Notes under the pieces: generated by a model
Told to the model about the DNA's origin: nothing
The model's database searches: none
What the model saw: the letters and a program-made list of their open reading frames with translations, nothing else
From: Peribacillus sp. ACCC06369
GTDB taxonomy: Bacteria; Bacillota; Bacilli; Bacillales; DSM-1321
Reading direction: 5' to 3'
Assembly: GCF_030348945.1 (NCBI RefSeq)
Contig: NZ_JAUCEN010000002.1
Span: forward strand, 3,782,001-3,846,000
DNA: 64,000 nucleotides
Program-made: the position numbers and the translations under genes
Shown here: positions 50,632 to 59,247 of the stretch, one piece after another
How the letters are laid out: each line of letters starts with the position of its first letter
How positions within the stretch are numbered: the stretch's first letter is position 1

Positions 50632-51990
50632 ATGCTTTCTAAACATGATTCTATTCAGCGAGATCAACTTGAAATGATTACGTTAGATCAACTGGTGCCA
50701 CTGAACCATTTGGTTCGTAAAATGGAGGCTGCCATTGACTTCACTTTCATTTATGACTTGGTGAAAGAGATGTATTCAGAGGTAGGACGCCCAAGTATTG
50801 ATCCAGTTATTTTAGTTAAACTGACATTCATTCAATATACCTTCGGTATTCGTTCCATGCGTAAAACGATTGAAGAAGTTGAAACCAATATGGCTTACCG
50901 TTGGTTCTTAGGCTATGGTTTCCATGATAAAGTACCTCATTTCTCTACGTTCGGGAAAAATTATGAGCGACGCTTTAAAGATACAGACCTGTTTGAACAG
51001 ATTTTCTATCGCATTTTAATGACAGCTGCTAATAAAAAGTTAATAAGTGCTGAACACGTTTTCGTGGATTCCACACATGTGAAAGCCAGTGCGAATAAAA
51101 GGAAATTTGAAAAGAAAATCGTTCGTAAAGAAACACGAGCGTATCAAGGGCGTCTTCAAGAAGAAATCAATCAAGATCGTGAAAAACATGGAAAGAAGCC
51201 TTTTCCATCAGATAAATTTGATAAAGAAGAGACCAAAGAGATTAAAGAAAGTACAACGGATTCTGAGAGTGGCTACTATGTGAAAGATGAACGAACAAAA
51301 CAGTTTGCCTATTCATTCCATGCGGCCGCAGACCGCAACGGTTTTGTATTGGGAACGATTGTAACACCTGGAAATATACATGACAGTCAGATCTTAGAGC
51401 CACTAGTTGAACAAGTGATTGAGAAAGTTGGAAAACCGGAAGCCGTTGCCGCAGATGCAGCTTATAAAACACCAGCGATTACAAGCTACCTATTTAACAA
51501 AGAAATCATACCGGCTTTACCTTATACACGTCCTCGCACCAAAGAAGGATTTTTCCGCAAACAGGACTATGTATACGATGAACATTTTGATTGTTACCTT
51601 TGTCCTTCGGGAGAGCTATTAAAGTACTCAACAACCAATAAAGAGGGCTATCGCGAGTATAAATCACCCAAACACACTTGTGCGACATGCTCATTTTTAT
51701 CTCAGTGTACAGAAAGCAAAGACCATCAAAAAGTGGTGACACGGCATATTTGGCAAACACATGTGGAAGAAGCAGATCATCTGCGTCATCATCAAGATGT
51801 AAAAACTATATATGCGAAACGTAAAGAAACGATTGAGCGTGTATTCGCAGATGCAAAAGAAAAGCATGGTATGCGTTGGACAACTTTAAGGGGACTTAAA
51901 AAATTGTCGATGCAGGCGATGCTTACTTTCGCTGCCATTAATTTAAAGAAGATGGCCAATTGGACATGGCGAGGTCCAAAAATGGCCTAA
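50632..51990 (+). CDS. IS1182-family transposase
   Basis: 452-aa DDE transposase. The N-terminal DUF772 region includes RPSIDPVILVKLTFIQYTFGIRS, catalytic Asp candidates lie in VFVDSTHVKASANK and AVAADAAYKTPA, and the C-terminal catalytic Glu region is RKETIERVFADAKEKHGMRW. A CxxC pair region (CYLCPSG, CATCSFLSQC) is typical of the family. The start was set at ATG 50632 behind GAGGTG; the frame also opens at GTG 50623. No frameshift, so it is potentially active. Confidence 0.93.
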   Translation: MLSKHDSIQRDQLEMITLDQLVPLNHLVRKMEAAIDFTFIYDLVKEMYSEVGRPSIDPVILVKLTFIQYTFGIRSMRKTIEEVETNMAYRWFLGYGFHDKVPHFSTFGKNYERRFKDTDLFEQIFYRILMTAANKKLISAEHVFVDSTHVKASANKRKFEKKIVRKETRAYQGRLQEEINQDREKHGKKPFPSDKFDKEETKEIKESTTDSESGYYVKDERTKQFAYSFHAAADRNGFVLGTIVTPGNIHDSQILEPLVEQVIEKVGKPEAVAADAAYKTPAITSYLFNKEIIPALPYTRPRTKEGFFRKQDYVYDEHFDCYLCPSGELLKYSTTNKEGYREYKSPKHTCATCSFLSQCTESKDHQKVVTRHIWQTHVEEADHLRHHQDVKTIYAKRKETIERVFADAKEKHGMRWTTLRGLKKLSMQAMLTFAAINLKKMANWTWRGPKMA

Positions 51991-52049
51991 CATAGTGGGC
52001 TCGTAGAGCCCCAATCTCCTAACTTCAGGCAAAAATTCAAAGGGAATCT

Positions 52050-52091
52050 CAAAAAGGGGTTCGGAATTTTTTAATTCCGAACCCCTTTTGT
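52050..52091. terminator. Perfect hairpin at the IS right end
   Basis: AAAAGGGGTTCGGAATT and AATTCCGAACCCCTTTT form a 17-bp perfect stem around TTTT. Likely terminates the transposase message and blocks read-through from the other side. Confidence 0.85.
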
Positions 52092-52101
52092 CTACAAACT
52101 G

Positions 52102-52123
52102 AGGCATCCAATGTTGGATGCCT
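52102..52123 (+). repeat. Right copy of the duplicated terminator palindrome
   Basis: Identical to 50336-50357 and followed by TTTTTT, that is, the T-run half of the original terminator of the 86-aa gene. Confidence 0.9.
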
Positions 52124-52182
52124 TTTTTCCATGGAGCATTTGAAATTCGTAGTATAAGTCCTTCGTTAAAGCTCATTAAGTA

Positions 52183-52383
52183 TTAGCTAGGCACAAACTT
52201 AAGTATTCCTTCCAGATAAACACTTTGATCTTTTCGTGTGCATTCCCTCAACTTAATTCTTCCTTCTTTTTCTAACTCTTTGGCTAATTGGACTACTTTA
52301 GTTCCATCTTCGGATATTTCGACTGAGAAGAAATTGCCCCGAGTGGAAGTTTGAATGAACTTGAACAATCTATCTTTATTCAT
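52183..52383 (-). CDS. Hypothetical protein, 66 aa
   Basis: Small charged protein starting MNKDRLFKFIQTSTRGNFFS and ending EGILKFVPS. AAGGAGTTGTTTAA before the ATG is a strong ribosome site. No family recognised; size and charge resemble small regulatory proteins, but that is inference only. Confidence 0.6.
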   Translation of the reverse strand: MNKDRLFKFIQTSTRGNFFSVEISEDGTKVVQLAKELEKEGRIKLRECTRKDQSVYLEGILKFVPS

Positions 52384-52554
52384 TTAAACAACTCCTTATC
52401 CATAACAAGTTCGACATAAAAAGATCATCCACCTGCAATATGAAATAAAAAACTTCTTTTCGTCAAAACGGAACATTAATGGTTCAAAGGATGCAAATCG
52501 AAAGGCATTCTTTCTATATTCATCCCATATTTTCGTTCACACTTAAAGCAAAAA

Positions 52555-52593
52555 GTAAAAAAGCCAAAACCTTAAAAGGTTTTGGCTTTTTCA
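52555..52593 (-). terminator. Terminator of tRNA-Arg
   Basis: AAGCCAAAACCTT and AAGGTTTTGGCTT pair on the minus strand; TTTTTACTTTTT follows, a few bases past the tRNA 3' end. Confidence 0.9.
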
Positions 52594-52599
52594 AGTTAG

Positions 52600-52673
<74 letters not shown>

Positions 52674-52802
52674 ATTTATGATATAAGTTGCGGTAAAACT
52701 TATGTATTACCTTAACTGTTCCCTTAGGACACTTCTTATTATAGTAGGATATCAAAAGAAAGTCAACGGTTTTTCATAAAAAGTTTTTTCTTTTTTTTAT
52801 GT

Positions 52803-52832
52803 ACCAGGAAGCGGGGAAAAACGCTTCCTGTT
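52803..52832 (-). other. Hairpin after ysnB without T tract
   Basis: CAGGAAGCG and CGCTTCCTG-like arms pair around TTTTTCCC on the minus strand. No run of T follows, so it may be an mRNA 3' structure rather than a standard terminator. Confidence 0.5.
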
Positions 52833-52846
52833 CATTATACATGAAT

Positions 52847-53359
52847 TCATTCCATTTGATAAGCATTTCTTAATTCTTCAACGATTTTTCCTTCAAGGTC
52901 ATAATAGGTGATTTCAAGTTTGCCTGTTCCCATTTCCAAAATGGCATAGGTTTTCTCTTTTCGTCCACGCGGCTGGCGTATGCTTCCCGGGTTGATGAAG
53001 AGCTTGCCGTCAATCGATTCGGAACCTGCAGCGTGGGAGTGACCAAAGCAAATAATATCCGCTTCGGCCTCTTCACTTTTATAAGATAAATTCATCAGGG
53101 TCATTTTTATGTTATAGAGATGTCCATGCGTAATGAAGAAACGCTTGCCTGCGATGTTCTCCACAATGTCAGTCGGATATGCCGAATCATGATCACAATT
53201 CCCACGAACAGCTAAGAAATCCGCCATGTGAGGATCATTTCTTTCCAACTCTGAATCACCGCAATGGATCATGGCAGCAACTTCTTGTTTATGACGGTCG
53301 GTTATCATGCTTATTTCATGAGTTAAGCCATGACTGTCACTCATTATTAGCACTTTCAT
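52847..53359 (-). CDS. ysnB: YsnB, YfcE-family metallophosphoesterase
   Basis: 170-aa predicted phosphodiesterase. Metal-binding motifs: MSDSHG (near 6-11), IHCGDSE, VRGNCDHD, THGHLYN and CFGHSHAAG (the D-x-H, GD, GN[HC], GH sites). The start was set at ATG 53359 with AAGGAA upstream; GTG 53365 would overlap rdgB. Follows rdgB with a 2-base gap. Confidence 0.93.
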   Translation of the reverse strand: MKVLIMSDSHGLTHEISMITDRHKQEVAAMIHCGDSELERNDPHMADFLAVRGNCDHDSAYPTDIVENIAGKRFFITHGHLYNIKMTLMNLSYKSEEAEADIICFGHSHAAGSESIDGKLFINPGSIRQPRGRKEKTYAILEMGTGKLEITYYDLEGKIVEELRNAYQME

Positions 53360-53361
53360 CG

Positions 53362-53973
53362 TCACATTCCTTCTTCCCTTTTTAGAAATAAATCAAGTTT
53401 TTCATCTAGGGCCCTCAATGCGTGGGCACGGTGGCTGATTTGGTTTTTTTCCTCTTTTGTCAATTCGGCGTTTGTTTTACCCTGTTCTTTAACAAAAAAG
53501 ATTGGATCATAACCAAATCCATTCGTTCCTGAAGGCTGTACTGTAATCAAGCCTTCCATCGTTCCCGAAACCGTAATCGTTTCCTGGTTGGGTGACGCGA
53601 GGGCCAAGGCGCAATAGAATCTCGCTGTCCTTTCCTCTTCCGGGACGCCTTCCAGTTCCCCGAGGACTTTTTCCGTGTTCGCTTCATCACTCTTGGACTC
53701 TCCAGCATAGCGGGCAGAATATACGCCCGGACGGCCATCCAATGCATCTACAATCAATCCGGAATCATCCGCAATGACAAAATGGCCTAGCTGATGGGCA
53801 ATGGCCTCTGCTTTCAAGATTGCATTTTCTTCAAAGGTCGTACCTGTTTCCTCCACATCCGGTGCACCCGGTACATCGAGAAGCGTTTTGACTTCATATC
53901 CTTTAGCAGAGAACAAGCTTTCGAATTCCTTGGCTTTCCCTTTATTTTTCGTTGCAATGATTACTGTCTTCAT
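53362..53973 (-). CDS. rdgB: RdgB/HAM1-type XTP/dITP pyrophosphatase (YsnA)
   Basis: Removes non-canonical purine nucleotides (dITP, XTP). N-terminal [39 protein letters not shown] (near 69-91) and FGYDPIFF plus SHRAHAL are the family motifs. 203 aa. In B. subtilis it follows rph; here only an rph remnant precedes it, so its promoter context has changed. Confidence 0.96.
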   Translation of the reverse strand: MKTVIIATKNKGKAKEFESLFSAKGYEVKTLLDVPGAPDVEETGTTFEENAILKAEAIAHQLGHFVIADDSGLIVDALDGRPGVYSARYAGESKSDEANTEKVLGELEGVPEEERTARFYCALALASPNQETITVSGTMEGLITVQPSGTNGFGYDPIFFVKEQGKTNAELTKEEKNQISHRAHALRALDEKLDLFLKREEGM

Positions 53974-53984
53974 TTTTTCATTTC

Positions 53985-54190
53985 ACCCTTTTTTATTTTA
54001 TCGGCATGTGAGCCCTTTTGGGGCTAAGCAAGAATTTGCTGTAACTCGTTATATGTAAAAGCCGCTTCTTCTCCAGTGCCAAACGGATGAATTCAGCGCT
54101 GCCTTTCATGATCAACAACGGCCGCTGAATTTTCCTGATAAGTTAAGTCTAACACAACTCCCTCATCTGCATTAACCCGAAACTTATAAA
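53985..54190 (-). pseudogene. rph: 3' remnant of rph (RNase PH)
   Basis: Directly after the ger operon the minus strand encodes FRVNADEGVVLDLTYQENSA then AVVD, matching the RNase PH region ahead of NVIMTGSG. Then, in another frame, MKGSAEFIR (like MTGSGRFVEL), and in a third, FGTGEEAAFTYNELQQILA (like QGTGEEATFSREDLNGLLGL) with an in-frame TAG. So at least two small deletions and a stop are present. The N-terminal three quarters, with the catalytic residues, are absent. rph sits here, upstream of ysnA, in B. subtilis. Confidence 0.88.
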
Positions 54191-55312
54191 CTAACGTTTG
54201 TAATTTTCACTATGTTCAATATGGATATTAACTTTTATGTTATTTATTGAAGTCTTATCAAAGGAATTAATAACTTTATTATCCCACTTATTGACATGGT
54301 ATCTGTATGCCTTTTCACTTATGTTAAAAAGGTCTGTATTGATTCCCCCCCCCGTCTCCAATGTCTTCAAAATATCTTCCTTAACTTTTATTTCTACTTT
54401 TTTTTCGATTTTTTCTATATCCAAGTTATCTATATTTTGTTTCAATATTCCATTTGCTCTAACCTCTAAATCATACAAAGGTTTCTTTTGTTGTTCCAAT
54501 ACTATGATGTTTGTTTTGGGATCCATGATTTCAACACTTACCTTTTGTTTGTTCAGGGAAAAAAACATTACTGTCGCCTTGTTTTCAACCCATTTTAAAC
54601 CGATCAAATCTTGTTTACTTACGAACCCTTTATACTGTTGTTTTGATAAAACATAGCCGCCATTCAACGTTGGTATCTTTTTTTCTTTCCCCTTCTCTGA
54701 GTAATGATGCTCATTTATGACCATAGAGGGAATTAAAATGGAACCAACCGGTTGATAAAATTCCGAAACCAGTTCACTGAATTTTAACGGGGAAATAAAA
54801 TAGTTCTCATTAATAACGGTCTCTGGCCTTTGAATGATCGTGAATAAGTTAGGAAGATTAAAGAAACTATCACTATCAAACACCTTTTTAATATCCTCGT
54901 TTGTAACAAACAGCCAAGAATTGTATCGCAATAAGGGCTCTTTTCCTACATATTCAATGAAATCCTTCATTTTCTTTTTGATTACATTCTCACTTAAAAT
55001 GAAGGAGTTAATATGCCCGATATAAAGTGGTAATGCTGCATTTTGTTCTAATTCAGTATATGCTTCTTCGATACTTTCCCCTTTACCTTTCCCAATGACA
55101 ACAGAAGATTTTTGTTGTAATGCAGTTGCCCCCTCTTGTTTTGCTATATCCGCAAAATTTAATGCTTGAAAGTATAAGATGAATTCACCCTCTTTATAAT
55201 CGATCCCAAGAGCGGATCCATATGTTTGAGCTTGAATTTCCTTCATTCCCCAGCATCCTGTCGTCAGTAAAAGTTGACAGCCAATAATCATGACTGCAAA
55301 TAGCTTTCTCAT
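54191..55312 (-). CDS. Ger(x)C-family germination lipoprotein
   Basis: Third subunit of a GerA-type nutrient receptor. The signal peptide with lipobox LLLTTGC (Cys near 20) targets the inner spore membrane's outer face; the Ger(x)C domain runs through 373 aa (ALGIDYKEGEFILYFQALNFADIAKQEG and GYVLSKQQYKGFV). Overlaps the A subunit by 4 bases. A run of nine G on the coding strand (54345-54353) encodes part of ETGGGI. Low GC compared with flanking genes. Confidence 0.92.
   Translation of the reverse strand: MRKLFAVMIIGCQLLLTTGCWGMKEIQAQTYGSALGIDYKEGEFILYFQALNFADIAKQEGATALQQKSSVVIGKGKGESIEEAYTELEQNAALPLYIGHINSFILSENVIKKKMKDFIEYVGKEPLLRYNSWLFVTNEDIKKVFDSDSFFNLPNLFTIIQRPETVINENYFISPLKFSELVSEFYQPVGSILIPSMVINEHHYSEKGKEKKIPTLNGGYVLSKQQYKGFVSKQDLIGLKWVENKATVMFFSLNKQKVSVEIMDPKTNIIVLEQQKKPLYDLEVRANGILKQNIDNLDIEKIEKKVEIKVKEDILKTLETGGGINTDLFNISEKAYRYHVNKWDNKVINSFDKTSINNIKVNIHIEHSENYKR
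54345..54353. repeat. Homopolymer C9/G9 inside the gerC-like gene
   Basis: Nine consecutive C on the plus strand (G9 in the coding strand). Such tracts slip readily; gain or loss of one base would truncate the C-terminal third or so of the receptor lipoprotein. Confidence 0.95.
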
Positions 55313-56784
55313 TTGTTCGACTCCTTTTGCGGTTCATTATCACTGGACTGTATAGCTTGATTCCGCTGCCTTAACATCCCATACGGAAGCTTAAATAAGA
55401 CTTTTAACATATCCGATTTATTTGGTTTGGAAAGTGGATTCACAAAAGGCTGGCCGAAACTTTCCAAGGAAACCACAACAATCAAGATAAGGAATATTCC
55501 CATAAAGAATCCAAACAAGCCTAAAAACGCTGAACAAGCAAATATGAATAACCTTATAAGAACGATATTCCCAGCAATATTCTGATTGATTAAGGTATAG
55601 CTTGACAGAACTGTAACAGCTATTACTACTAGCATGGAGGGTGAAGTGAGCCCTGCCCGAATCGCTGCATCACCTATAATCAATCCACCCAACACTGAAA
55701 CCGTAGGACCTACAGCTTTTGGCAGGCGAAGACCGGCTTCTTTAAATAGTTCAAACAATATGATCATCATGAATGCCTCCAAAGAAGCAGGTATGGGTAA
55801 TCCCTGTCTCGTGATTGAAATTGTCGCAAGAAGCGAAAAGGGAATTTGATCGAATTGATAGGAAACTAACGCTATAAAAAAACCCGGTAACGTAACCGTT
55901 ACAAATAAGGCGACTACACGAATGATGCGTATAAAACTAATGTAAAAAAAGCTTGCATGTGCGTCATCAGCAGAATAAAGCAACTGATTAATACTGGTTG
56001 GTCCGATCAAGCATGTGGGATTCCCGTCTACCAGGATGGCAAAGCGCCCTTGATTCAAGGATTCAACAACATAGTCCGGTCGACCAACGTAATCCATTAA
56101 GGGGAAGATGGAAAATTGATTATCATATAGGAGTTCTTCAACTTGGTAACTGCTGACTATGATATCAACTTTTAATGAATCCAATCTTTTTTTAATATCC
56201 GAAAGAATCGAGGGATTAATAATGTCATCTATATAAAGTAGCAATATTTTAGTTTTACTTCTTTTCCCAATTGTATATTCTATACATTTAAGTGATGCCG
56301 TTTTTAACCTTTGGCGAATTAAAGACATGTTATCCGATATATTCTCAACAAATCCATCTCTGGGTCCCCGAATGGAAGATTCTATATTGGATTCTTCCGG
56401 ACTGCGCTTAGGGGAATTAGCCAATGGGGTATAGTAAATTTCATTAGAAGATTCATTAATAATGATTAGGTCTCCTGAAAAAAGAATGCTCTCTACTCCC
56501 TCTTTTAAATCGGAGCCCTTTTTAAGCGTACTGATCTCCATAATATTGCTTAATTGATCAATTGTTAATTCCCCATTTTCTTGAACCGCTTTTGATATTG
56601 TAGGCAGTATCACTTCATTGATAAATTGCATATCCACTAAGTTCGGCGCATATAAAAATCCCAACAAATAACGATCTTCATTATCAAAAGTTTTTGTTCT
56701 TAAAACAACATCGGAAGAATGTTCGAACCATTTTTGGATTTGGTCAATGTAAGAAGGAGTTCCATTCAATTTTCCCTTCTTCAT
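55309..56784 (-). CDS. GerA-family spore germination protein (A subunit)
   Basis: 491-aa receptor subunit: hydrophilic N-terminal domain (1-270) with DVVLRTKTFDNEDRYLLGFLY and YVGRPDYVVESLNQGRFAILVDGNPTCLIGP, then five membrane segments (about 285-450) and a polar tail. The FFISFIRIIRV and PGFFIALVSY patterns are typical. Middle gene of the operon, overlapping both partners by 4 bases. Confidence 0.95.
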   Translation of the reverse strand: MKKGKLNGTPSYIDQIQKWFEHSSDVVLRTKTFDNEDRYLLGFLYAPNLVDMQFINEVILPTISKAVQENGELTIDQLSNIMEISTLKKGSDLKEGVESILFSGDLIIINESSNEIYYTPLANSPKRSPEESNIESSIRGPRDGFVENISDNMSLIRQRLKTASLKCIEYTIGKRSKTKILLLYIDDIINPSILSDIKKRLDSLKVDIIVSSYQVEELLYDNQFSIFPLMDYVGRPDYVVESLNQGRFAILVDGNPTCLIGPTSINQLLYSADDAHASFFYISFIRIIRVVALFVTVTLPGFFIALVSYQFDQIPFSLLATISITRQGLPIPASLEAFMMIILFELFKEAGLRLPKAVGPTVSVLGGLIIGDAAIRAGLTSPSMLVVIAVTVLSSYTLINQNIAGNIVLIRLFIFACSAFLGLFGFFMGIFLILIVVVSLESFGQPFVNPLSKPNKSDMLKVLFKLPYGMLRQRNQAIQSSDNEPQKESNK

Positions 56785-57869
56785 AATGTTTCACCTTTTC
56801 CTTTTCCTTTTCCCTTTTTTATAATAATAAATAACAGTATAATTGCAGCACTTAAAAGAAACAGACTGCTGATTGGAAAGAAATATTTGTATATAAAATT
56901 TAAAAATGAATCAGCATCCCAATGGATTAGCGTTCCAATAACAATTAACAAATATAGTGAAAGCAGTATCCACTTCTGATGTTTTGAATTTGAGATTAAT
57001 TTATAGCCTATAAATAAACATAAACTTATTCGAATCATGGCACCTGAAAGCCATTGGAAGATGGAAAGGAAATCGAGTCGAGTAATATAATAGCCAAACC
57101 TTAACAACTTCCACTGTTCATAAGCCGGATTCCTCATTTTCACTGCTTCCACAGAACCAAATTCCGCAATCGCTCCCATGAGGGGTCCTAACGTCAGCAT
57201 GATTAAGATAATACCAGCCATTAATAGCCACTTGGCTTTTAGCTTATTTTTCAAGTAAGGAGTTAAAAATAAAAAAACGATAATTTCTAAATATCCTGCA
57301 CTCGTATACAGAATTCCATTTAGAGTATTGTGATACCCGCTTTCAAATATCGGGAACAATAATTCGTAATTCTTATTACTCGTATTCCCCAGACCCACAA
57401 ATATCCCGAAAAAAGTGACGACCGGAAGAAATAGGAGAGCCAAAGTACTTATGGTGCGTATTCCTTTATAACTTGCAAAAATACATATAAAAGTGAATAG
57501 GCTGACGACTACGATGTTTGGTATGTCATGAGTATAATTAGCTTTTGCCCAAATCACTGTAAATTTGATGGTAATGAAGGCGTTAATTATAAAGTACAAC
57601 CCAAATGCTATAGTGAAAATATATGTAACAAAAGGTGTAGACCATTTTTTCAGAAAAGAGATTATATCTTCTTTATCTAGTTTTTTATAAATATAAAAAA
57701 TAAATAGCGTCCAAACGATACATGGAACAACACTTATTATGACACTTATCCATGCGTCGCGTTGAGATGCGGTTAAGATATTGGGAATGAGCAGGACATG
57801 TACCATGAATCCTGTATTCATAATGATTAAAACATAGATGTGTAAAGCCTGAATTACCTTTTGATCCAT
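56781..57869 (-). CDS. GerB-family spore germination permease (B subunit)
   Basis: About 362 aa with ten hydrophobic helices, APC-superfamily-like; predicted to bind or transport the germinant. Typical motifs: TGFMVHVLLIPNILTASQRDAW at the start and GTLIHWDADSFLNFIYKYFF at the end. ATG 57869 is preferred because GGGGGAT lies just upstream; ATG 57881 is in frame. First gene of the operon, so the order is B-A-C. Upstream lies the gerM terminator, so a separate promoter is needed; I did not find a clear sigma-G box. Confidence 0.93.
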   Translation of the reverse strand: MDQKVIQALHIYVLIIMNTGFMVHVLLIPNILTASQRDAWISVIISVVPCIVWTLFIFYIYKKLDKEDIISFLKKWSTPFVTYIFTIAFGLYFIINAFITIKFTVIWAKANYTHDIPNIVVVSLFTFICIFASYKGIRTISTLALLFLPVVTFFGIFVGLGNTSNKNYELLFPIFESGYHNTLNGILYTSAGYLEIIVFLFLTPYLKNKLKAKWLLMAGIILIMLTLGPLMGAIAEFGSVEAVKMRNPAYEQWKLLRFGYYITRLDFLSIFQWLSGAMIRISLCLFIGYKLISNSKHQKWILLSLYLLIVIGTLIHWDADSFLNFIYKYFFPISSLFLLSAAIILLFIIIKKGKGKGKGETL

Positions 57870-58042
57870 AATATCCCCCATTAATTACATCATTAAAGGT
57901 AATTTCCCCTTTTAAAAATTTATTTATGTAAAAACTTTCTCACGATAAGAGAATTTGCTTGGCGGGGTATTAGTTTTCAACTAATGCAATAATTAAGATT
58001 TATAAAACAAGGACTCTAACACGTGGTAATCAATGGTGGAGG

Positions 58043-58079
58043 TAAAAAAATAAGAGGCAGCTGCAGGCTGCCTCATTGT
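58043..58079 (-). terminator. Terminator of gerM
   Basis: GAGGCAGC and GCTGCCTC pair around CTGCA on the minus strand, followed by TTATTTTTTT. 27 bases past the gerM stop. Confidence 0.88.
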
Positions 58080-58105
58080 GCTATTTCAATATATAATATC
58101 GCTCT

Positions 58106-59185
58106 TTAAAAACTACCTGTGTTGACTTTCTCTGGACGGACCACTGGTTCGGATAATTTCTTTCCTTCTTCATTAAGAACATCGGCGCTGCCCTGCACTT
58201 GTACTTCAACGCTTTCAATTCCTTTCTGTTCCGTTAAAGAAAGGACCAATGCATCAAGTACTTCTTGTGATACCTTTTTCTCTTTAAAGCTTCCAAGGAT
58301 ATTTTCGTTAAAATTGAGGCTGACCTTACCTTCTGCCACTTTAGGCTCGTCAAGTAAAGCTACATCACTCATGAACCCAGTTTGCAGGTTAGAACCCGAA
58401 GGACTCTTCGTTAATTCCTGTATGACTGCCGTTACATTATCAGACACCGTTTCGCTGATCCTGCGTGTCACCGGAACATAATAGGTGTACTCCTCGTCAC
58501 CGCCTACATAATAAACAGTCAGTGCTTTGGAATTCGAAATGTCGACCACATCACTCGTATCGATATTGATTCCTGAAGACCTTGAGATATTCTCATCTAT
58601 CGGTGTGCCATTGACCGGCATTTCGGAAATATCTTCCCCATTTATTCTCATTTGGATTTTATCGACCGAGTCGAATTGTGTCAGAGTCCATGTAATGGCT
58701 TGAAGGATTTTGAGTTCATCCTCTTTTTGATAGTTTTTGAACTCCGGCGAAAAGTCCGCAACAGCCACTCCTTCTTTAATGTTCACGCTTATTTGGGTAT
58801 CGGCAGGAATGACGGCCCTGAATCCATTAGGAAGTTTATCCGTGACTGGTCCGTTAGCGACAAGGTAATCAAGGGCCTGTTTAGCTACGGCCTCCGATTT
58901 AGGAAGTTCCAATGTCTGTGGAACCACATACCCACTTTTATCAATTAAATATAACTCTGTCTTCACAGTTTTCGACTCAACAGCGCCTTCTTCTCCATCT
59001 GTTGCAGGCTTTTCTTCACCATTCGTTTCTGTTTCTTTTAATGAAGATTCATCCTCGACTAATGAAACATCCTTTGGTGGATCAATTTCCTTTTTCTCTT
59101 CACCGCCAAATAATCCGCAGCCTGAAAGCCAAAAAGAAGATGCCAGAATGGTCACAGCCATTGTTACTTTTGATTTATTGGACAT
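58106..59185 (-). CDS. gerM: GerM, germination/sporulation lipoprotein
   Basis: Lipoprotein with two GerMN domains, needed for normal sporulation and germination and for the SpoIIIA-SpoIIQ secretion channel in B. subtilis. The signal peptide ends in the lipobox WLSGC (Cys near 23), an acidic linker spans 30-75, GerMN-1 is at about 77-190 (ELYLIDKSGYVVPQTLELP), and GerMN-2 at 222-345 (LTVYYVGGDEEYTYYVPVTR). 359 aa. Ribosome site TAGGAGTGATTTT. Confidence 0.95.
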   Translation of the reverse strand: MSNKSKVTMAVTILASSFWLSGCGLFGGEEKKEIDPPKDVSLVEDESSLKETETNGEEKPATDGEEGAVESKTVKTELYLIDKSGYVVPQTLELPKSEAVAKQALDYLVANGPVTDKLPNGFRAVIPADTQISVNIKEGVAVADFSPEFKNYQKEDELKILQAITWTLTQFDSVDKIQMRINGEDISEMPVNGTPIDENISRSSGINIDTSDVVDISNSKALTVYYVGGDEEYTYYVPVTRRISETVSDNVTAVIQELTKSPSGSNLQTGFMSDVALLDEPKVAEGKVSLNFNENILGSFKEKKVSQEVLDALVLSLTEQKGIESVEVQVQGSADVLNEEGKKLSEPVVRPEKVNTGSF

Positions 59186-59247
59186 AAAATCACTCCTAGG
59201 ACAGTTTGTACTCCTATTTATACGAGCCCTAAGCGAAAATAGACCAA

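Larger units (their letters stand above)
50358..52101 (+). mobile_element. IS1182-family insertion sequence, complete (about 1.74 kb)
   Basis: Left end CAGACTGTAGACAAACTC and right end (reverse complement) CAGTTTGTAGACAAAAGG form imperfect 18-bp terminal inverted repeats. A 22-bp palindromic direct repeat flanks the element on both sides. One transposase gene occupies the plus strand. Hairpins lie just inside each end. The intact frame suggests a recent or still active insertion. Confidence 0.9.

Noticed and set aside
57882..58000. Sigma-G promoter for the ger operon
   Set aside because: A CATAAA-like -10 exists but no TGMATA-type -35 at 17-18 bases; not good enough to call.
57882..58105. 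5' remnant of rph upstream of the ger operon
   Set aside because: No RNase PH-like peptide could be read in any frame; only the gerM terminator and AT-rich DNA.
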